Source: Nocardia nova SH22a (GTDB taxonomy: Bacteria > Actinomycetota > Actinomycetes > Mycobacteriales > Mycobacteriaceae). From it: DNA of 64,000 nt. The stretch covers positions 7,998,001 to 8,062,000 of the forward strand of contig NZ_CP006850.1 in the NCBI RefSeq assembly GCF_000523235.1, in the 5' to 3' direction. Shown in pieces: positions 38,982 to 48,235 of the stretch. The notes beneath the pieces were generated by a model. It made no database searches. It was not told the DNA's origin and saw only the letters and a list, made by a program, of their open reading frames with translations. Both the position numbers and the translations under genes were made by a program. Numbering within the stretch: position 1 is the first letter of the stretch; the number at the start of each line of letters is the position of its first letter.

Positions 38982-39695
38982 TCAGAACTGTCCCCACACG
39001 ATGTTGACCGCGCCGGGAGTCCGGTAAATCTTGTAGTTGTGCACCCAGGCCCATCGCTGGGCCGCTTGCTGGAGGAACGGGGATCCGGCGTTGAGGTAGT
39101 CCTCGGCCATGGTCTTGTCGCCGAAAGCGTCGAGGGCTTCGGCCAGCTTCTCCTGAGAACCGGCCTTACCGACTTTGATCGCGAGTATCAGCAGTTCCCG
39201 GCGATGCTCGGGCTCGAGAACCTGCCGCACTACCGCCGGGTTGTAGATCGAGCCCGGACTGCCTTGTAGCTGGTGGTAGACATGGAGCCCGCTGTCGCGG
39301 GCGCGCCAGATGCCATCGGAGTTCAAGCATCGAACACCTCGTCGCAGTCGATCTTCCGTCGCCGCGAGGTCGGCCATATCTCGCGGAGTGAGTCCCTCGT
39401 TGTTTCGCAGGTTCTCGTCGGCGCCATAAGCGCGCAGGTTGTCGATCGCGTTCTGCTCACCCGTGTAATAGGCGTAGTGCAGCGCGGTATCTCCCTGTGC
39501 CGTCGCGTAATTGACCGACCCTTGCCGCATGGAGGTGCCGAGCATCTCCATGTCGTCGGCCACCGCGGCCGATGCCAACTCCTTCACGAATCGTTCCCGC
39601 CTGGCGGTCGGCCCGGTGCGGCGGATGGCGCGGACTGCCACAAAAATCAATCCAGGCGCCACGAACGCGAGAATGATTGCCACCACCCCGATCAC
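38982..39695 (-). CDS. Membrane-anchored ankyrin-repeat protein
   Basis: 237 residues from ATG 39695. An N-terminal transmembrane helix (about 2-24) is followed by one to two ankyrin repeats (NYATAQGDTALHYAYYTGEQ and NAIDNLRAYGADENLRNNEG then LTPRDMA). The C-terminal 120 residues are helical, without a named domain. Ankyrin repeats bind proteins; the partner is unknown. It is the first gene to the right of the island. Confidence 0.65.
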   Translation of the reverse strand: MIGVVAIILAFVAPGLIFVAVRAIRRTGPTARRERFVKELASAAVADDMEMLGTSMRQGSVNYATAQGDTALHYAYYTGEQNAIDNLRAYGADENLRNNEGLTPRDMADLAATEDRLRRGVRCLNSDGIWRARDSGLHVYHQLQGSPGSIYNPAVVRQVLEPEHRRELLILAIKVGKAGSQEKLAEALDAFGDKTMAEDYLNAGSPFLQQAAQRWAWVHNYKIYRTPGAVNIVWGQF

Positions 39696-39951
39696 AACGA
39701 TGATTCTAGCGGCGTAGAACGGGCCGTGATGCCGCGTGAACTGTTCCTCACAGTGGGGGTACCGCCGACGGAGGAACCCGTCGGGGTGCCGAGCGGTGTC
39801 GACTTCGGGGGTGTTCAGGCGCGGCCGAGCGGGGGCAGTGATCTGCCCGTGTTCCGCTCGGCCTGCCTGGATCAGGCGTTCGCGTCAGCGCGCGCCCTTT
39901 GCGGTGGGATGTCCGGCTTACCGGGGATACTTACCGGCCGGGTCCGAGGGA

Positions 39952-41721
39952 TCAATGACGGTCCGGTTGGTGAATCCGGTCGTCCCACGCAGTGGGTATG
40001 TCATCGGAAAGTACTGGTGCGGCGAGGATTTCGTCATCGAATCCGAATGCGTTCAGCAACGTCGGCAGGTGACCGACGAGGTTGTCGATGGCATCGCGGA
40101 GTTTCTGTTTGACCGTGCGGACGCCGACGTTGTCCAGCAGATCGTGGGTGAGATACCACTCCGCGTGTTCCACAAGGTAGTGCAGCGCGTAAACATCACG
40201 CACCGCGGCGATCTCGGGCTGGTCGGCGTGCTGATGGAGCAGTTGCAGGGTCTGTTCCGCGCTGTACGCTTCCGCGAGGTCGAGCGCTGAGGGAACAATA
40301 GCGAGCCGGTCCGCGAGATCCGATGTCGTCAAGTACGCCTGTGCCTCCTGCACGATCGTGAGAGTGCGTGCGTTGAGCAAACTCAGGCGGTCGTCGATGT
40401 CGGCCGGGTCGTGCAGACCGGACTCCGGTACCGGCTTTCCGGCGAGGTATCTGGCCAGCACGCGACCGGCGACGGAACCGAGGACATCACAGTCGCCCTC
40501 ACCGGTGATGGCCGCGTGATTGACGCCGAGGTAGTCGGCGACCCGGTTGGCGCTGAACATTCCCTGCGCGCCCATCTTGATCCGGCAGTGGGTGACGGTT
40601 TCCAAGGCGTGCAGCTGGATGAACCGCTTGGCCAGCATCACCGTCACGACGGTGTCTCGATCGGTGAGATCGCTGTTCGCCAGGAAGGTTTTGACCGAAT
40701 TTCCGTAGATCCGGCGCGCGACAGTCCCTGCCAGGTCGGTGAGGAGCGTGTCGCGCACATGCGGAATGTCGAGCATCGGCGGACGGTCTGTCAGAGTCAG
40801 TGGCACCTCTCGCTTGGCGGCGTAGCGCAGCGCGATGTAGAGCGAGGCCAGGGCGGTGGCATTCAAGCACGATGAGAGTGCTAATCGCCCCACGGTCAGC
40901 TGGCTGATCGCGGAGGCGAATCCCTTCCGGCGGCTGCTCTCGTCCCGCCATGTCAGTACGCCGTCGTCGTCGATGGTGGCGAGATCGTTACCCAGCCAGG
41001 CGCTGCGCTCGACCCGGAGGTTGTCGAACTCGATGACCGAGTTGTCCATGATGACCAGCGGTTGATGGTCCAATTGGGTGATCGAGACGCCGGGGGCGGG
41101 TCGGCCATCGGCATCACGCAGACGTGCGGCGAACAGATGAACGCCTTGGTCCACACCCGCCGAGTCGATGTAGCGGGCTCCGACGACGCAGACCCTGGCA
41201 ACGGGGATACCGACGCTCGGCATGAATTTGCGTGCTCGCCGGTTCGGTGTGTTGATCACGAACCCTGAGCCGTCCCACGTGGCGCGAGTCTGCATGAATC
41301 CGATATTGGAGCCACACCCGTACTCGGTGAGGAGCATGACGCCGATGGCGTCCCCGTCGTCCAGGTCGTGCAAATACGGTGCGGCCGAGTCGGAGTCGGT
41401 CAGGGTGGCCAGGCTGCCCGAGGCCAGGTTGTAGTGGCCGGAGATCAGTGGGATCAGGTCGGTGGCCAGTACCGCGGCCCAGTCGAACACAGCGAACAAC
41501 TTGGGCAGATCGGTGGCGACTGTGCGAGTGCTACCGATCTCGCTGACCAGATGCCGCAGCTGAGAGTAGGCATTCTCTCGTCGCTGTTCCTGGCTCTGCT
41601 TCTCGGTGACGGCGTAGTCCGGATCACTGAGAATCTTCTGCAGTTGCTGGTGGAAGTCCAGGCTGCCGTGCCGGAGAAGTCCAGCCAGCGATGTTCGTTC
41701 CTGGTAGCCGTGCGTAACCAT
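39952..41721 (-). CDS. Acyl-CoA dehydrogenase/oxidase-like flavoprotein
   Basis: 589 residues, ATG at 41721 behind GGAGGCGG. It has the acyl-CoA oxidase-like layout: an N-terminal helical part, a beta domain with IGVMLLTEYGCGSNIGFMQT (FAD and substrate region) and VIMDNSVIEFDNLRVERSAWLG, and a long C-terminal helical region with HCRIKMGAQGMFSANRVADY. It would introduce a double bond into an acyl-CoA or acyl carrier substrate. Its length exceeds classical dehydrogenases (about 380). It is followed downstream by a 256-bp gap without a clear gene, and neighbours do not reveal the substrate. Confidence 0.7.
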   Translation of the reverse strand: MVTHGYQERTSLAGLLRHGSLDFHQQLQKILSDPDYAVTEKQSQEQRRENAYSQLRHLVSEIGSTRTVATDLPKLFAVFDWAAVLATDLIPLISGHYNLASGSLATLTDSDSAAPYLHDLDDGDAIGVMLLTEYGCGSNIGFMQTRATWDGSGFVINTPNRRARKFMPSVGIPVARVCVVGARYIDSAGVDQGVHLFAARLRDADGRPAPGVSITQLDHQPLVIMDNSVIEFDNLRVERSAWLGNDLATIDDDGVLTWRDESSRRKGFASAISQLTVGRLALSSCLNATALASLYIALRYAAKREVPLTLTDRPPMLDIPHVRDTLLTDLAGTVARRIYGNSVKTFLANSDLTDRDTVVTVMLAKRFIQLHALETVTHCRIKMGAQGMFSANRVADYLGVNHAAITGEGDCDVLGSVAGRVLARYLAGKPVPESGLHDPADIDDRLSLLNARTLTIVQEAQAYLTTSDLADRLAIVPSALDLAEAYSAEQTLQLLHQHADQPEIAAVRDVYALHYLVEHAEWYLTHDLLDNVGVRTVKQKLRDAIDNLVGHLPTLLNAFGFDDEILAAPVLSDDIPTAWDDRIHQPDRH

Positions 41722-42295
41722 AACCGCCTCCTACTCACTTGCTTACCCAACGACGATTCATCGGCCGTTGGGCATGTTGGGCGGTCGCCATCGGGGGCAG
41801 ACGTGAATTCAGTGTTGCCGCATCTTGACGCGGACAACACTGAGAACAGAGCAGAAGCGCCCGGGACGATCACCTGTCAAAAGCTCTACGCACCACACAC
41901 CTTCGCGGACATGCATCCATCGCCCGGAAGGGCAGTTCGCCACACGGCATGCGACGGAGAAGGGTGTCGGCAGCTGCCGATATGCGGAATGGCCCGAGAA
42001 GGTGATCGCGCGCCCCAGAGGAAGTGGCCGCACGCTCCCACGCAATTGGTGACGTGTGTGCTGACCAGCCATCGCGGCCGGTCAGCACACACGGGAGGAC
42101 GCCGCCAGGCTGATGCGACGGACCTGACCGCCCGCGGCGTCGTGGACGCCGCGAAGCTCTGTCGGTCCGGCTCAGTCACGAATTGTATTGTGGCACAAAT
42201 CGTCCAGTTGCTCATTGTGAACGGGCATAGATTGTGGGGACGGCTTGCGGCGCCTCTTCCGTCCGTAGCCACAGTTTCGCCGAGACGCCGTCGGA
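41722..42295. other. Gene-free stretch
   Basis: 574 bases between the acyl-CoA dehydrogenase start and the P450 stop. Open frames here are broken or on the wrong strand for codon pattern, and no gene is supported. The only structure seen is the hairpin at 42053-42093. Confidence 0.5.
42053..42093 (-). terminator. Perfect 14-bp hairpin downstream of the P450
   Basis: CGTGTGTGCTGACC pairs exactly with GGTCAGCACACACG across a 13-base loop. It lies about 200 bases beyond the stop of the leftward P450 gene, so it may end that transcript or protect its 3' end. Confidence 0.5.
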
Positions 42296-43546
42296 TCAGA
42301 GGTTGAAGCGGTCCGTTTCGGGGAAGACGACCGGCAGCGCCGACAAGGCGCGATGGAAGGGGCCGGGACGCCAAACCAGTTCCTGTTCAGGCACTTTCAG
42401 CCTGACGTCGGGTAGCGTGTCGAGAAGGACATCGATCGCCTCCTGCGGAAGGAGAAGCCCGAAGGGCCGTGCCTGCCTCGGGCAGGCGTGGTCGCCGGAG
42501 CTGAACGCAAGGTTCCAGCCGTTGTCCAGGAACTCGCCGGTATTGTTCTCCGGATCCGTATTGCATGCGGTCATGCTGATGATGACCGGCTCATGGGCTG
42601 GTAGCCACACTCCCTCGATCTGAATCGGCTGGCGGGGATAGGTGATGCAGTAGTTCGCCATCGGGGGATCTGTGGCCAGCCGCTCTTCGATGGCGTTCTT
42701 GGTCGACAGTGACAGTCGATCGCTGTCACTGGTGAATCGGCTGTCGGTCAGCATCAGCCGCAGCGTGTTGGCGATGAGGTTCACGGGCGGCTCGACACCT
42801 GCCGCGAAGAGCAGGACCAGCTGATGCACCATCTCCTCATCGGTCAGATGCTCCGGATGCTGGATCAACCTCGTGGTGACGTCGTCGGCCGGCTGCTCAC
42901 GTTTGAGGGCGGTGAGGTCGAGCAGCGCGTCGTTCATCCTCTTGTTGACCGTCGCGGTGTCCACGCTGTCGAACATCGCCGCGCTCGCGTTCGCGACCCG
43001 GGCGCCGATATCCGGAGGGCAGCCGATCGTCTGACAGAACACCGAGAAGACGAGCGGGAGCGCATACTGGCTCAGCAGGTCGGCCTCGCCTACTTCGCAG
43101 AACTCGTTGATCAGCGGAATCGCGGTATTTTCCACGACGGTCCGCAAGGAGTTCAGGTTGATCCCCGCCAGGGCATCGCTCAGCGCCCTGCGGTAGCGGG
43201 CATGTTCGGGGCCGCTGGTACGAATCGCGTTGGGGCGGGCCTCGATCATCGGCATGATGGAGATATCGGCAGGGGCCGTCTTCTGCCAGATGCTCGGGTC
43301 GGCGGGAAAGTGACTGGAGTCGTTGAGGATACGGACCGCGGTGCTATATTTGATGACGAGAGTCGCAGGTACTCCCGGCCATAGGTCAACCGGTACAAGG
43401 GGTCCGTATTCTCTGCGCATTCGCCGATAGGCCCCGTGGGGATCGGCCGCGAACTCTGGACTGTAGATCGGGACTCGGGGGCGTGGGGCCTCGGTCGATG
43501 ATCCTGATTTTTCGGTAGCACCCTCATACGTGTGCTGCGGATACAC
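42296..43546 (-). CDS. Cytochrome P450 lacking the ExxR motif (CYP157-like)
   Basis: 416 residues. The heme loop FSSGDHACPRQAR gives Cys355 as iron ligand, and the C-terminus is typical. The I-helix reads LLFAAGVEPPVNL without the usual acid-Thr pair, and the K-helix region IEERLATDPPMANYCI lacks Glu-x-x-Arg. Streptomyces CYP157 proteins of the conservon clusters have the same replacement (EEVLW-DPP) and yet fold as P450s. Oxygen activation may therefore differ, or the protein may not be a classical monooxygenase. It diverges from another P450 at 43906, with 359 bp between the starts. Confidence 0.75.
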   Translation of the reverse strand: MYPQHTYEGATEKSGSSTEAPRPRVPIYSPEFAADPHGAYRRMRREYGPLVPVDLWPGVPATLVIKYSTAVRILNDSSHFPADPSIWQKTAPADISIMPMIEARPNAIRTSGPEHARYRRALSDALAGINLNSLRTVVENTAIPLINEFCEVGEADLLSQYALPLVFSVFCQTIGCPPDIGARVANASAAMFDSVDTATVNKRMNDALLDLTALKREQPADDVTTRLIQHPEHLTDEEMVHQLVLLFAAGVEPPVNLIANTLRLMLTDSRFTSDSDRLSLSTKNAIEERLATDPPMANYCITYPRQPIQIEGVWLPAHEPVIISMTACNTDPENNTGEFLDNGWNLAFSSGDHACPRQARPFGLLLPQEAIDVLLDTLPDVRLKVPEQELVWRPGPFHRALSALPVVFPETDRFNL

Positions 43547-43905
43547 GTGGTCTCCTCAAATCGGTTGCGGCAGCATAATACCCAAAGTGGCGACTCGGCG
43601 TTGCCGGACGAGCGCTGGAGCCGCACGACGCATCCGACCACGGCGCATTCGCCTCGAGCTGCGCCCGTTCGGGCAAGAGGCAAAGCATGCGGACGTCCGC
43701 CGTACGCACGGCTCTCGGGAGCGCCGAGCGGACTCGATGTCCGCGTCATCTCGGGGCGGATACCGCCGCGGGCCCCTCTTCGGAAAGCGTACGCGGATCG
43801 GCATCGCGCTGGTGCGGGTTCGGCGACTGGACCTGCGTACTTTATCCGCACGGCAAGCTCGCGGACGGACAGAATGACGTCGAAAGTGTCCCGCGCGGAG
43901 ACAGA

Positions 43906-45090
43906 TTGGGACTCAGCCGCGATGATGAGTGGGTGCTGACAGTATTCGGCGGGGACTTCGCGCGAGATCCGTGGTCGGTCTTCGACGGGCTGCGCGGCGA
44001 GGACGGGGGCGTGCATCGGGTGGCCAGCCCGGACGGCCCACCGGCGTGGCTGGTGACTCGTTATGACGATGTGCGGGCCGGGTTACTCGATGATCGGCTG
44101 GCGACGAATATCCGGCACGCGCGCGGTGACGACTACAAGGGGTTTGCCGTTCCCGCGCCGATGGACGCGTTCGCGCGTAGCGATCCGGACCAGCTGTCGC
44201 GACTTCGGCGTGCGGTGACCGCGGAGCTGCACCCGGGCCGCCTGAGCACCTGGGCCGATCGCGCCGACGGGCTGACAGCACAACTTCTCGGGCAATGCGA
44301 CGAGACTGCGGAGTTCGATTTGGTTGAGCGGGTGGCTGTTCCACTGCCTGCCGCAGTGCTCGAAGAGCTCCTCGGATTGCCACCCGCGGTCGGGAGTGGG
44401 CTTCGCCGCTGGGCCGAGTCGGCATTGCGACCCGACGCGGGCCTGCGGGCGCGCGACACCCTCGCGACGATGCACGATCTTGTCGATGCGGCTGTCGAGT
44501 ACGGTCGCCGATCGGGTGATGAGTCGATGCTGGCCCGCTTGACGCGCAATGGCCTGCTCGACGGCGAACAGGTCTCGTTGCTGTTCTATCTGCTGTTCGT
44601 CTGGTACGAGGTTCTGGTCGATCTGACAGCAGGAGCCGTCGCGGCCTTCGCGGCGAATCCCGGCCAGCTCGAGGCGTTCTTGCGGCAGCCGGACCGGAGC
44701 AAGGGCGTCGATGAACTCATCCGGTACCTCTGTCCGCAGATGACCGCCGGTCCCCGGTTCGCCGTCGAAGACATGATCATCGGTGGGCATCGGATTCCTG
44801 CCGGGCAAACCGTGTTGTTGAGCTTGGCCTCGGCAAACCACGATCCCTCCGTCTTCGACTCCCCCGAGAAGCTGGATGTGACGAGAAGAAGCAACCCCCA
44901 CCTGGGCTTCGGACTCGGAGCACACGCGTGTGTCGGGACGGGGCTGGTGCGCCCCGTCACGGCGGCGGTACTGTCGCGGATCGCCACGACATGGCCCGAT
45001 CTGCGACTCGTCACCGATCCGGGTGATATCCAGTGGCGCAACGGATTCCGGCATCGCGGGCCGCTCGAGCTGAAAGTGCAGCCCAGCTGA
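43906..45090 (+). CDS. Cytochrome P450
   Basis: 394 residues from TTG 43906 (GGAG five bases upstream); the frame is open to 43687 but the P450 fold starts with VFGGDFARDPWSVFDGL. The K-helix ELIR supplies Glu and Arg, and the heme loop FGLGAHACVGTGL the iron-binding Cys. The I-helix FYLLFVWYEVLVDLTAG lacks the standard A-G-x-x-T. It resembles CYP154/105-type actinobacterial enzymes. Together with the divergent ExxR-lacking P450 it recalls the CYP154-CYP157 pairs of conservons, although no conservon genes are seen. Confidence 0.7.
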   Translation: MGLSRDDEWVLTVFGGDFARDPWSVFDGLRGEDGGVHRVASPDGPPAWLVTRYDDVRAGLLDDRLATNIRHARGDDYKGFAVPAPMDAFARSDPDQLSRLRRAVTAELHPGRLSTWADRADGLTAQLLGQCDETAEFDLVERVAVPLPAAVLEELLGLPPAVGSGLRRWAESALRPDAGLRARDTLATMHDLVDAAVEYGRRSGDESMLARLTRNGLLDGEQVSLLFYLLFVWYEVLVDLTAGAVAAFAANPGQLEAFLRQPDRSKGVDELIRYLCPQMTAGPRFAVEDMIIGGHRIPAGQTVLLSLASANHDPSVFDSPEKLDVTRRSNPHLGFGLGAHACVGTGLVRPVTAAVLSRIATTWPDLRLVTDPGDIQWRNGFRHRGPLELKVQPS

Positions 45091-45199
45091 GCGAGAGCGG
45101 TTGTGCAGCTGGAGAATTGGTACGAGTTCGCCCGCCTCGGGCGATGGGTGACACCTGAAACAGTTGCCACCTCATCGAATTCACCTCCGCATGCCCCGA

Positions 45200-45733
45200 T
45201 CAGCCGATGGGTGGAAGAGGAGGCAGGCCCGGCAGTGCCGGCAGTTGAGGTATCCCGCTACCGGTGTTCGGGAGCAGCGGAGCGGCCGGTCCCTGGTAGG
45301 GATAGTCGTCGAAATCGTCGTCGTAGTCGTTGTACTGGTTGTATTCGTTGTACTGGTTGTACTCGTTGTGCTGGTGGTAGTTGTCGCCCGGGCGCGGCGG
45401 ACGTGGACGGTCCGGCCTGGGCTTGGGCTTGTCCCTCGGCGGCTTCGGCTTGTCCGGCCGGTGCGAGCCCGGCTTGTCCGGGCGATGTGAGTCGGGTTTG
45501 CCCGGGCGGTGCGACTCGGGCTTGTCGGGTCGGTGCGAGTCCGACTTGCCGTGCCCGCTCGAATCGGGCTTGTCGAGTAACCCGGCGGCGTCGATGCCAT
45601 CGGCGGGTTCCAGTGCCACCGGGGCGGCGAGTGCGGGCGCGGCCGCGGCGACCGGCATCAGGACGAGCGCGGACGCGGCCACCAACGGCACGAGCGTTCG
45701 ACGGACAAGGCGGCCGGATTTCGCTGAGTTCAT
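45200..45733 (-). CDS. Secreted low-complexity repeat protein
   Basis: 177 residues. A signal peptide (about 1-37, ending ALAAP) is followed by heptad-like repeats SHRPDKP (about 60-95), then a Pro/Arg/Lys block, then tyrosine/asparagine repeats NEYNQYN (about 118-137) and an acidic DYDDDFDDY stretch, and a Pro/Gly-rich end. There is no enzymatic motif. It is probably an extracellular or wall-associated disordered protein. The tandem pattern could vary between strains. Confidence 0.6.
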   Translation of the reverse strand: MNSAKSGRLVRRTLVPLVAASALVLMPVAAAAPALAAPVALEPADGIDAAGLLDKPDSSGHGKSDSHRPDKPESHRPGKPDSHRPDKPGSHRPDKPKPPRDKPKPRPDRPRPPRPGDNYHQHNEYNQYNEYNQYNDYDDDFDDYPYQGPAAPLLPNTGSGIPQLPALPGLPPLPPIG

Positions 45734-46026
45734 TCGTTTCCTACTCGAGTGGAGTCAGTGCAACGAGGAACCACCCGATGACATCGAGCGGACCCATCGC
45801 TCTACATTGCGCCATTGTATAGCGGCGCATCGTACAGCGATACGTTTCGCCGACCCCCGCGAACTAATCGTGCGAACCTCGCCGATTTTTCGGGAATTCC
45901 CGTATTTCCCTTGAGTTTTGCACGAAAAATTCGCCCCCTCGTTTCCCGGTCGCCCAGCACATCCGAACGGATGGCGATCCATGATCTCGCGAGCCCGTGC
46001 GGTCAGCAGATCGGTTTTCGTACCCG

Positions 46027-46800
46027 TCAGTCCGGCCAGACCGGACTCCGCTTGGTAAGGAACGCGTCCATCCCCTCGCGTGCCCCGGCGAGTTGGGAGG
46101 CGGCGGCCATGACCTCCACCGCGAGGGTGTAGGCATCGGCTTCGGGCCGGTCGAGCTGGGCGTAGAGGGTGCGCTTGCCGAGGGCCTTGCTGGCCCGGCT
46201 GCCCCGGGTCGCGCGGGCGAGGAGTTCGGTGACGGCCGCGTCCAGGTCGGCATCGGGAACCGCCCGGTTGATCAGTCCCCAGTCGGCGGCGGTGGCCGCG
46301 TCGACCGGATCGCCGGTGAGGGCCATCTCCATCAGGCGTTTTCGGCCGATCGCGCGCGCCACCGGAACCGCCGGGGTGTGGCAGAACCAGCCGCCCTTGC
46401 CGCCGGGCAGGGCGAAACCGGCCGACAGCGCGGCCACCGCGAGATCGCAGGATGCCACCAGCTGGCATCCGGCCGCGGTCGCCAGGCCGTGCACGCGCGC
46501 GACGACGACCTGTGGGACGTCCTCGATCGTCCGCATGACCTGCGTGCACAGCACGAGCAGATCGCGCACGCCCGGCAGGTCCCGGGCGGCGACATCGGCG
46601 AAATCGTGACCGGCGGAGAACACCGGACCGTTGGCGGCGAGCACGATTCCGGTGGCGTCGGTGTCACCGGCCGCGCGGAAGGCGGCCAGCAACTCCGCGA
46701 GATGATCGGCCGACAGGGCATTGCGCCGGTCCGGCCGGTTCATGGTGATGCGGAGGGTGTCACCGGTGCGGTCCACGAGTAGATGCCGGTATGTCGCCAT
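46027..46800 (-). CDS. Enoyl-CoA hydratase/isomerase family protein
   Basis: 257 residues, crotonase fold. NRPDRRNALS and FSAGHDFADVA supply the CoA-binding and first oxyanion elements; HGLATAAGCQLVASCD supplies the second. The usual catalytic Glu of bacterial hydratases is not obvious in the GCQLVASCDLAVAA stretch, so substrate and reaction are open (hydratase, isomerase or thioesterase-like). It is close to ECHDC3-type proteins. It stands alone, the neighbour downstream being the repeat protein. Confidence 0.75.
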   Translation of the reverse strand: MATYRHLLVDRTGDTLRITMNRPDRRNALSADHLAELLAAFRAAGDTDATGIVLAANGPVFSAGHDFADVAARDLPGVRDLLVLCTQVMRTIEDVPQVVVARVHGLATAAGCQLVASCDLAVAALSAGFALPGGKGGWFCHTPAVPVARAIGRKRLMEMALTGDPVDAATAADWGLINRAVPDADLDAAVTELLARATRGSRASKALGKRTLYAQLDRPEADAYTLAVEVMAAASQLAGAREGMDAFLTKRSPVWPD

Positions 46801-46839
46801 ACCACCACCGTAGATCCGGGCGCTGCGCCGTTCAGGTGA

Positions 46840-47175
46840 TTACTGCGGCGACTTCTGCACACATTCGGTGGCGATCTTCTGGCTGGCCGAGCGCACCTTG
46901 TCGGTGTCCTCCTTGCTCAGCCCGCCCATGGTGCCGTCGGCGCCGGGCGCCGCGCTGCCGGGCTTGGTCATCTTCCGCAGCCCGTCCTGCGAAATGCCCT
47001 CGTCCACATAGACTTTCGCTGCGCAGTTGGCGAGTTGCGGATTGTCCGGAAGACCGCTGGCCTGCAGGGACTTCGCCAGGTCGGCCTGGGTCACGGTCGG
47101 CTGCGAATCCTGGGAGCCGCACGCACCCAACAGCGGCAGCGCGATGCAGGCGGCGGCGATCAGCGAAATCCTCAA
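46840..47175 (-). CDS. Small lipoprotein
   Basis: 111 residues. The lipobox LLGAC puts the lipidated Cys at residue 19. The mature part has two further cysteines (NCAAK, ECVQK) that could form a disulfide, and a charged helical middle. No family is recognised. It lies 39 bases upstream of the enoyl-CoA hydratase start, same strand. Confidence 0.6.
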   Translation of the reverse strand: MRISLIAAACIALPLLGACGSQDSQPTVTQADLAKSLQASGLPDNPQLANCAAKVYVDEGISQDGLRKMTKPGSAAPGADGTMGGLSKEDTDKVRSASQKIATECVQKSPQ

Positions 47176-47420
47176 CTGTTCCTCAATTCTCAGGCGTATC
47201 TGCTGTCACGGCGCGCACCCCGTGCGAACCGCGCAGGGTGATACTGCCGCATCGAGCGGCCGGACGACAGTCCGAGTTCCCAAAAACCGGACCGGTCACA
47301 AAACGTCGGACGTCTGCCTGGCGAACCTGTTGGCTGGCCGCCAATGATTGCTAGGGTGTGCGGGTCCTCGTCGTCCCCTGGGCCTCGTCGGCCTCCGAGT
47401 CTCGGTGCGGGAGTTCCGAA

Positions 47421-48206
47421 ATGCTGTTGAATCACCACCGGGCGGGCACCGGTGAACCGCTGGTCCTGATCCACGGCGTCGGCAGCCGCTGGCAGGTGTG
47501 GGAACCGATCATCGAGACGCTGGCCGCGAGCTTCGACGTCATCGCGGTGGACCTGCCGGGTTTCGGCGAATCCGAACCGCTGCCGGAGACCACGGTCGAC
47601 AGCCTCACCGACGCGCTGCACGCCTTCCTCATCGAGCAGGGCATCGAGAACCCTCATCTGGCCGGTAATTCGATGGGCGGACTGATCGCATTGAATCTGG
47701 GCGCGCGCGGTGTCGCGCGGTCGGTCACCGCCTACTCACCGATCGGATTCTGGTCGGACGCCGGGCGAATCTGGTGTCAGCAGGCCCTGGGTCGCGCGGC
47801 CACACTCGGCCGTGCCCTGCGGTCGCGACTGCCGCTGATCCTCGGCACCCCCGCCGGGCGCACCGGCTTCCTGAGCATCGTGTTCGGCCGCCCGTGGGCG
47901 CTGGACACCGCCACCGCGCTCGCCACCGTCGACGGCGTGCTGGACTCGGCCGGATTCCGCCCGGCGCTGGCCTCTTTCGACACCGCGCGGTTGCGCGACG
48001 GCGGCCGGCTCGAGCGTATTCCGGTCACGATCGCCTGGGGCAGCCGCGACGTCCTGCTCACCTACCGCACCCAGAGCCGCCGGGCCCGGTGGTGGCTGCC
48101 CGATGCCCGCCACCTCACCCTGCCCGGCAGCGGCCACACCCCGTTCTACGACGATCCGGCCGGTTGCGCGAAGATATTGCTCGACCAGGTCACGACCGCC
48201 GGGTAA
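47421..48206 (+). CDS. Alpha/beta hydrolase
   Basis: 261 residues from ATG 47421 (the in-frame GTG at 47358 is possible). HGVGSRW forms the oxyanion region and GNSMG the nucleophile elbow (Ser84). An Asp after IAWGSRD and a His in GSGHTPFYDDP complete the triad. Substrate unknown; a helical lid (about 100-175) is present. The enoyl-CoA hydratase gene starts 29 bases downstream, so the two may be co-transcribed and act on acyl-CoA or ester substrates. Confidence 0.75.
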   Translation: MLLNHHRAGTGEPLVLIHGVGSRWQVWEPIIETLAASFDVIAVDLPGFGESEPLPETTVDSLTDALHAFLIEQGIENPHLAGNSMGGLIALNLGARGVARSVTAYSPIGFWSDAGRIWCQQALGRAATLGRALRSRLPLILGTPAGRTGFLSIVFGRPWALDTATALATVDGVLDSAGFRPALASFDTARLRDGGRLERIPVTIAWGSRDVLLTYRTQSRRARWWLPDARHLTLPGSGHTPFYDDPAGCAKILLDQVTTAG

Positions 48207-48235
48207 CCGCGGCGGCGATCAGGACGGAGTGAGTG

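Noticed and set aside
39273..40112. Plus-strand frame of 279 codons opposite the ankyrin and dehydrogenase ends
   Set aside because: Overlaps two supported minus-strand genes and has no recognisable fold. The 256-bp gap at 39696-39951 alone cannot support it.
41368..42306. Plus-strand frame of 312 codons between acyl-CoA dehydrogenase and P450
   Set aside because: The left half is antisense to a real gene, the right half has no domain and unusual composition for this genome.
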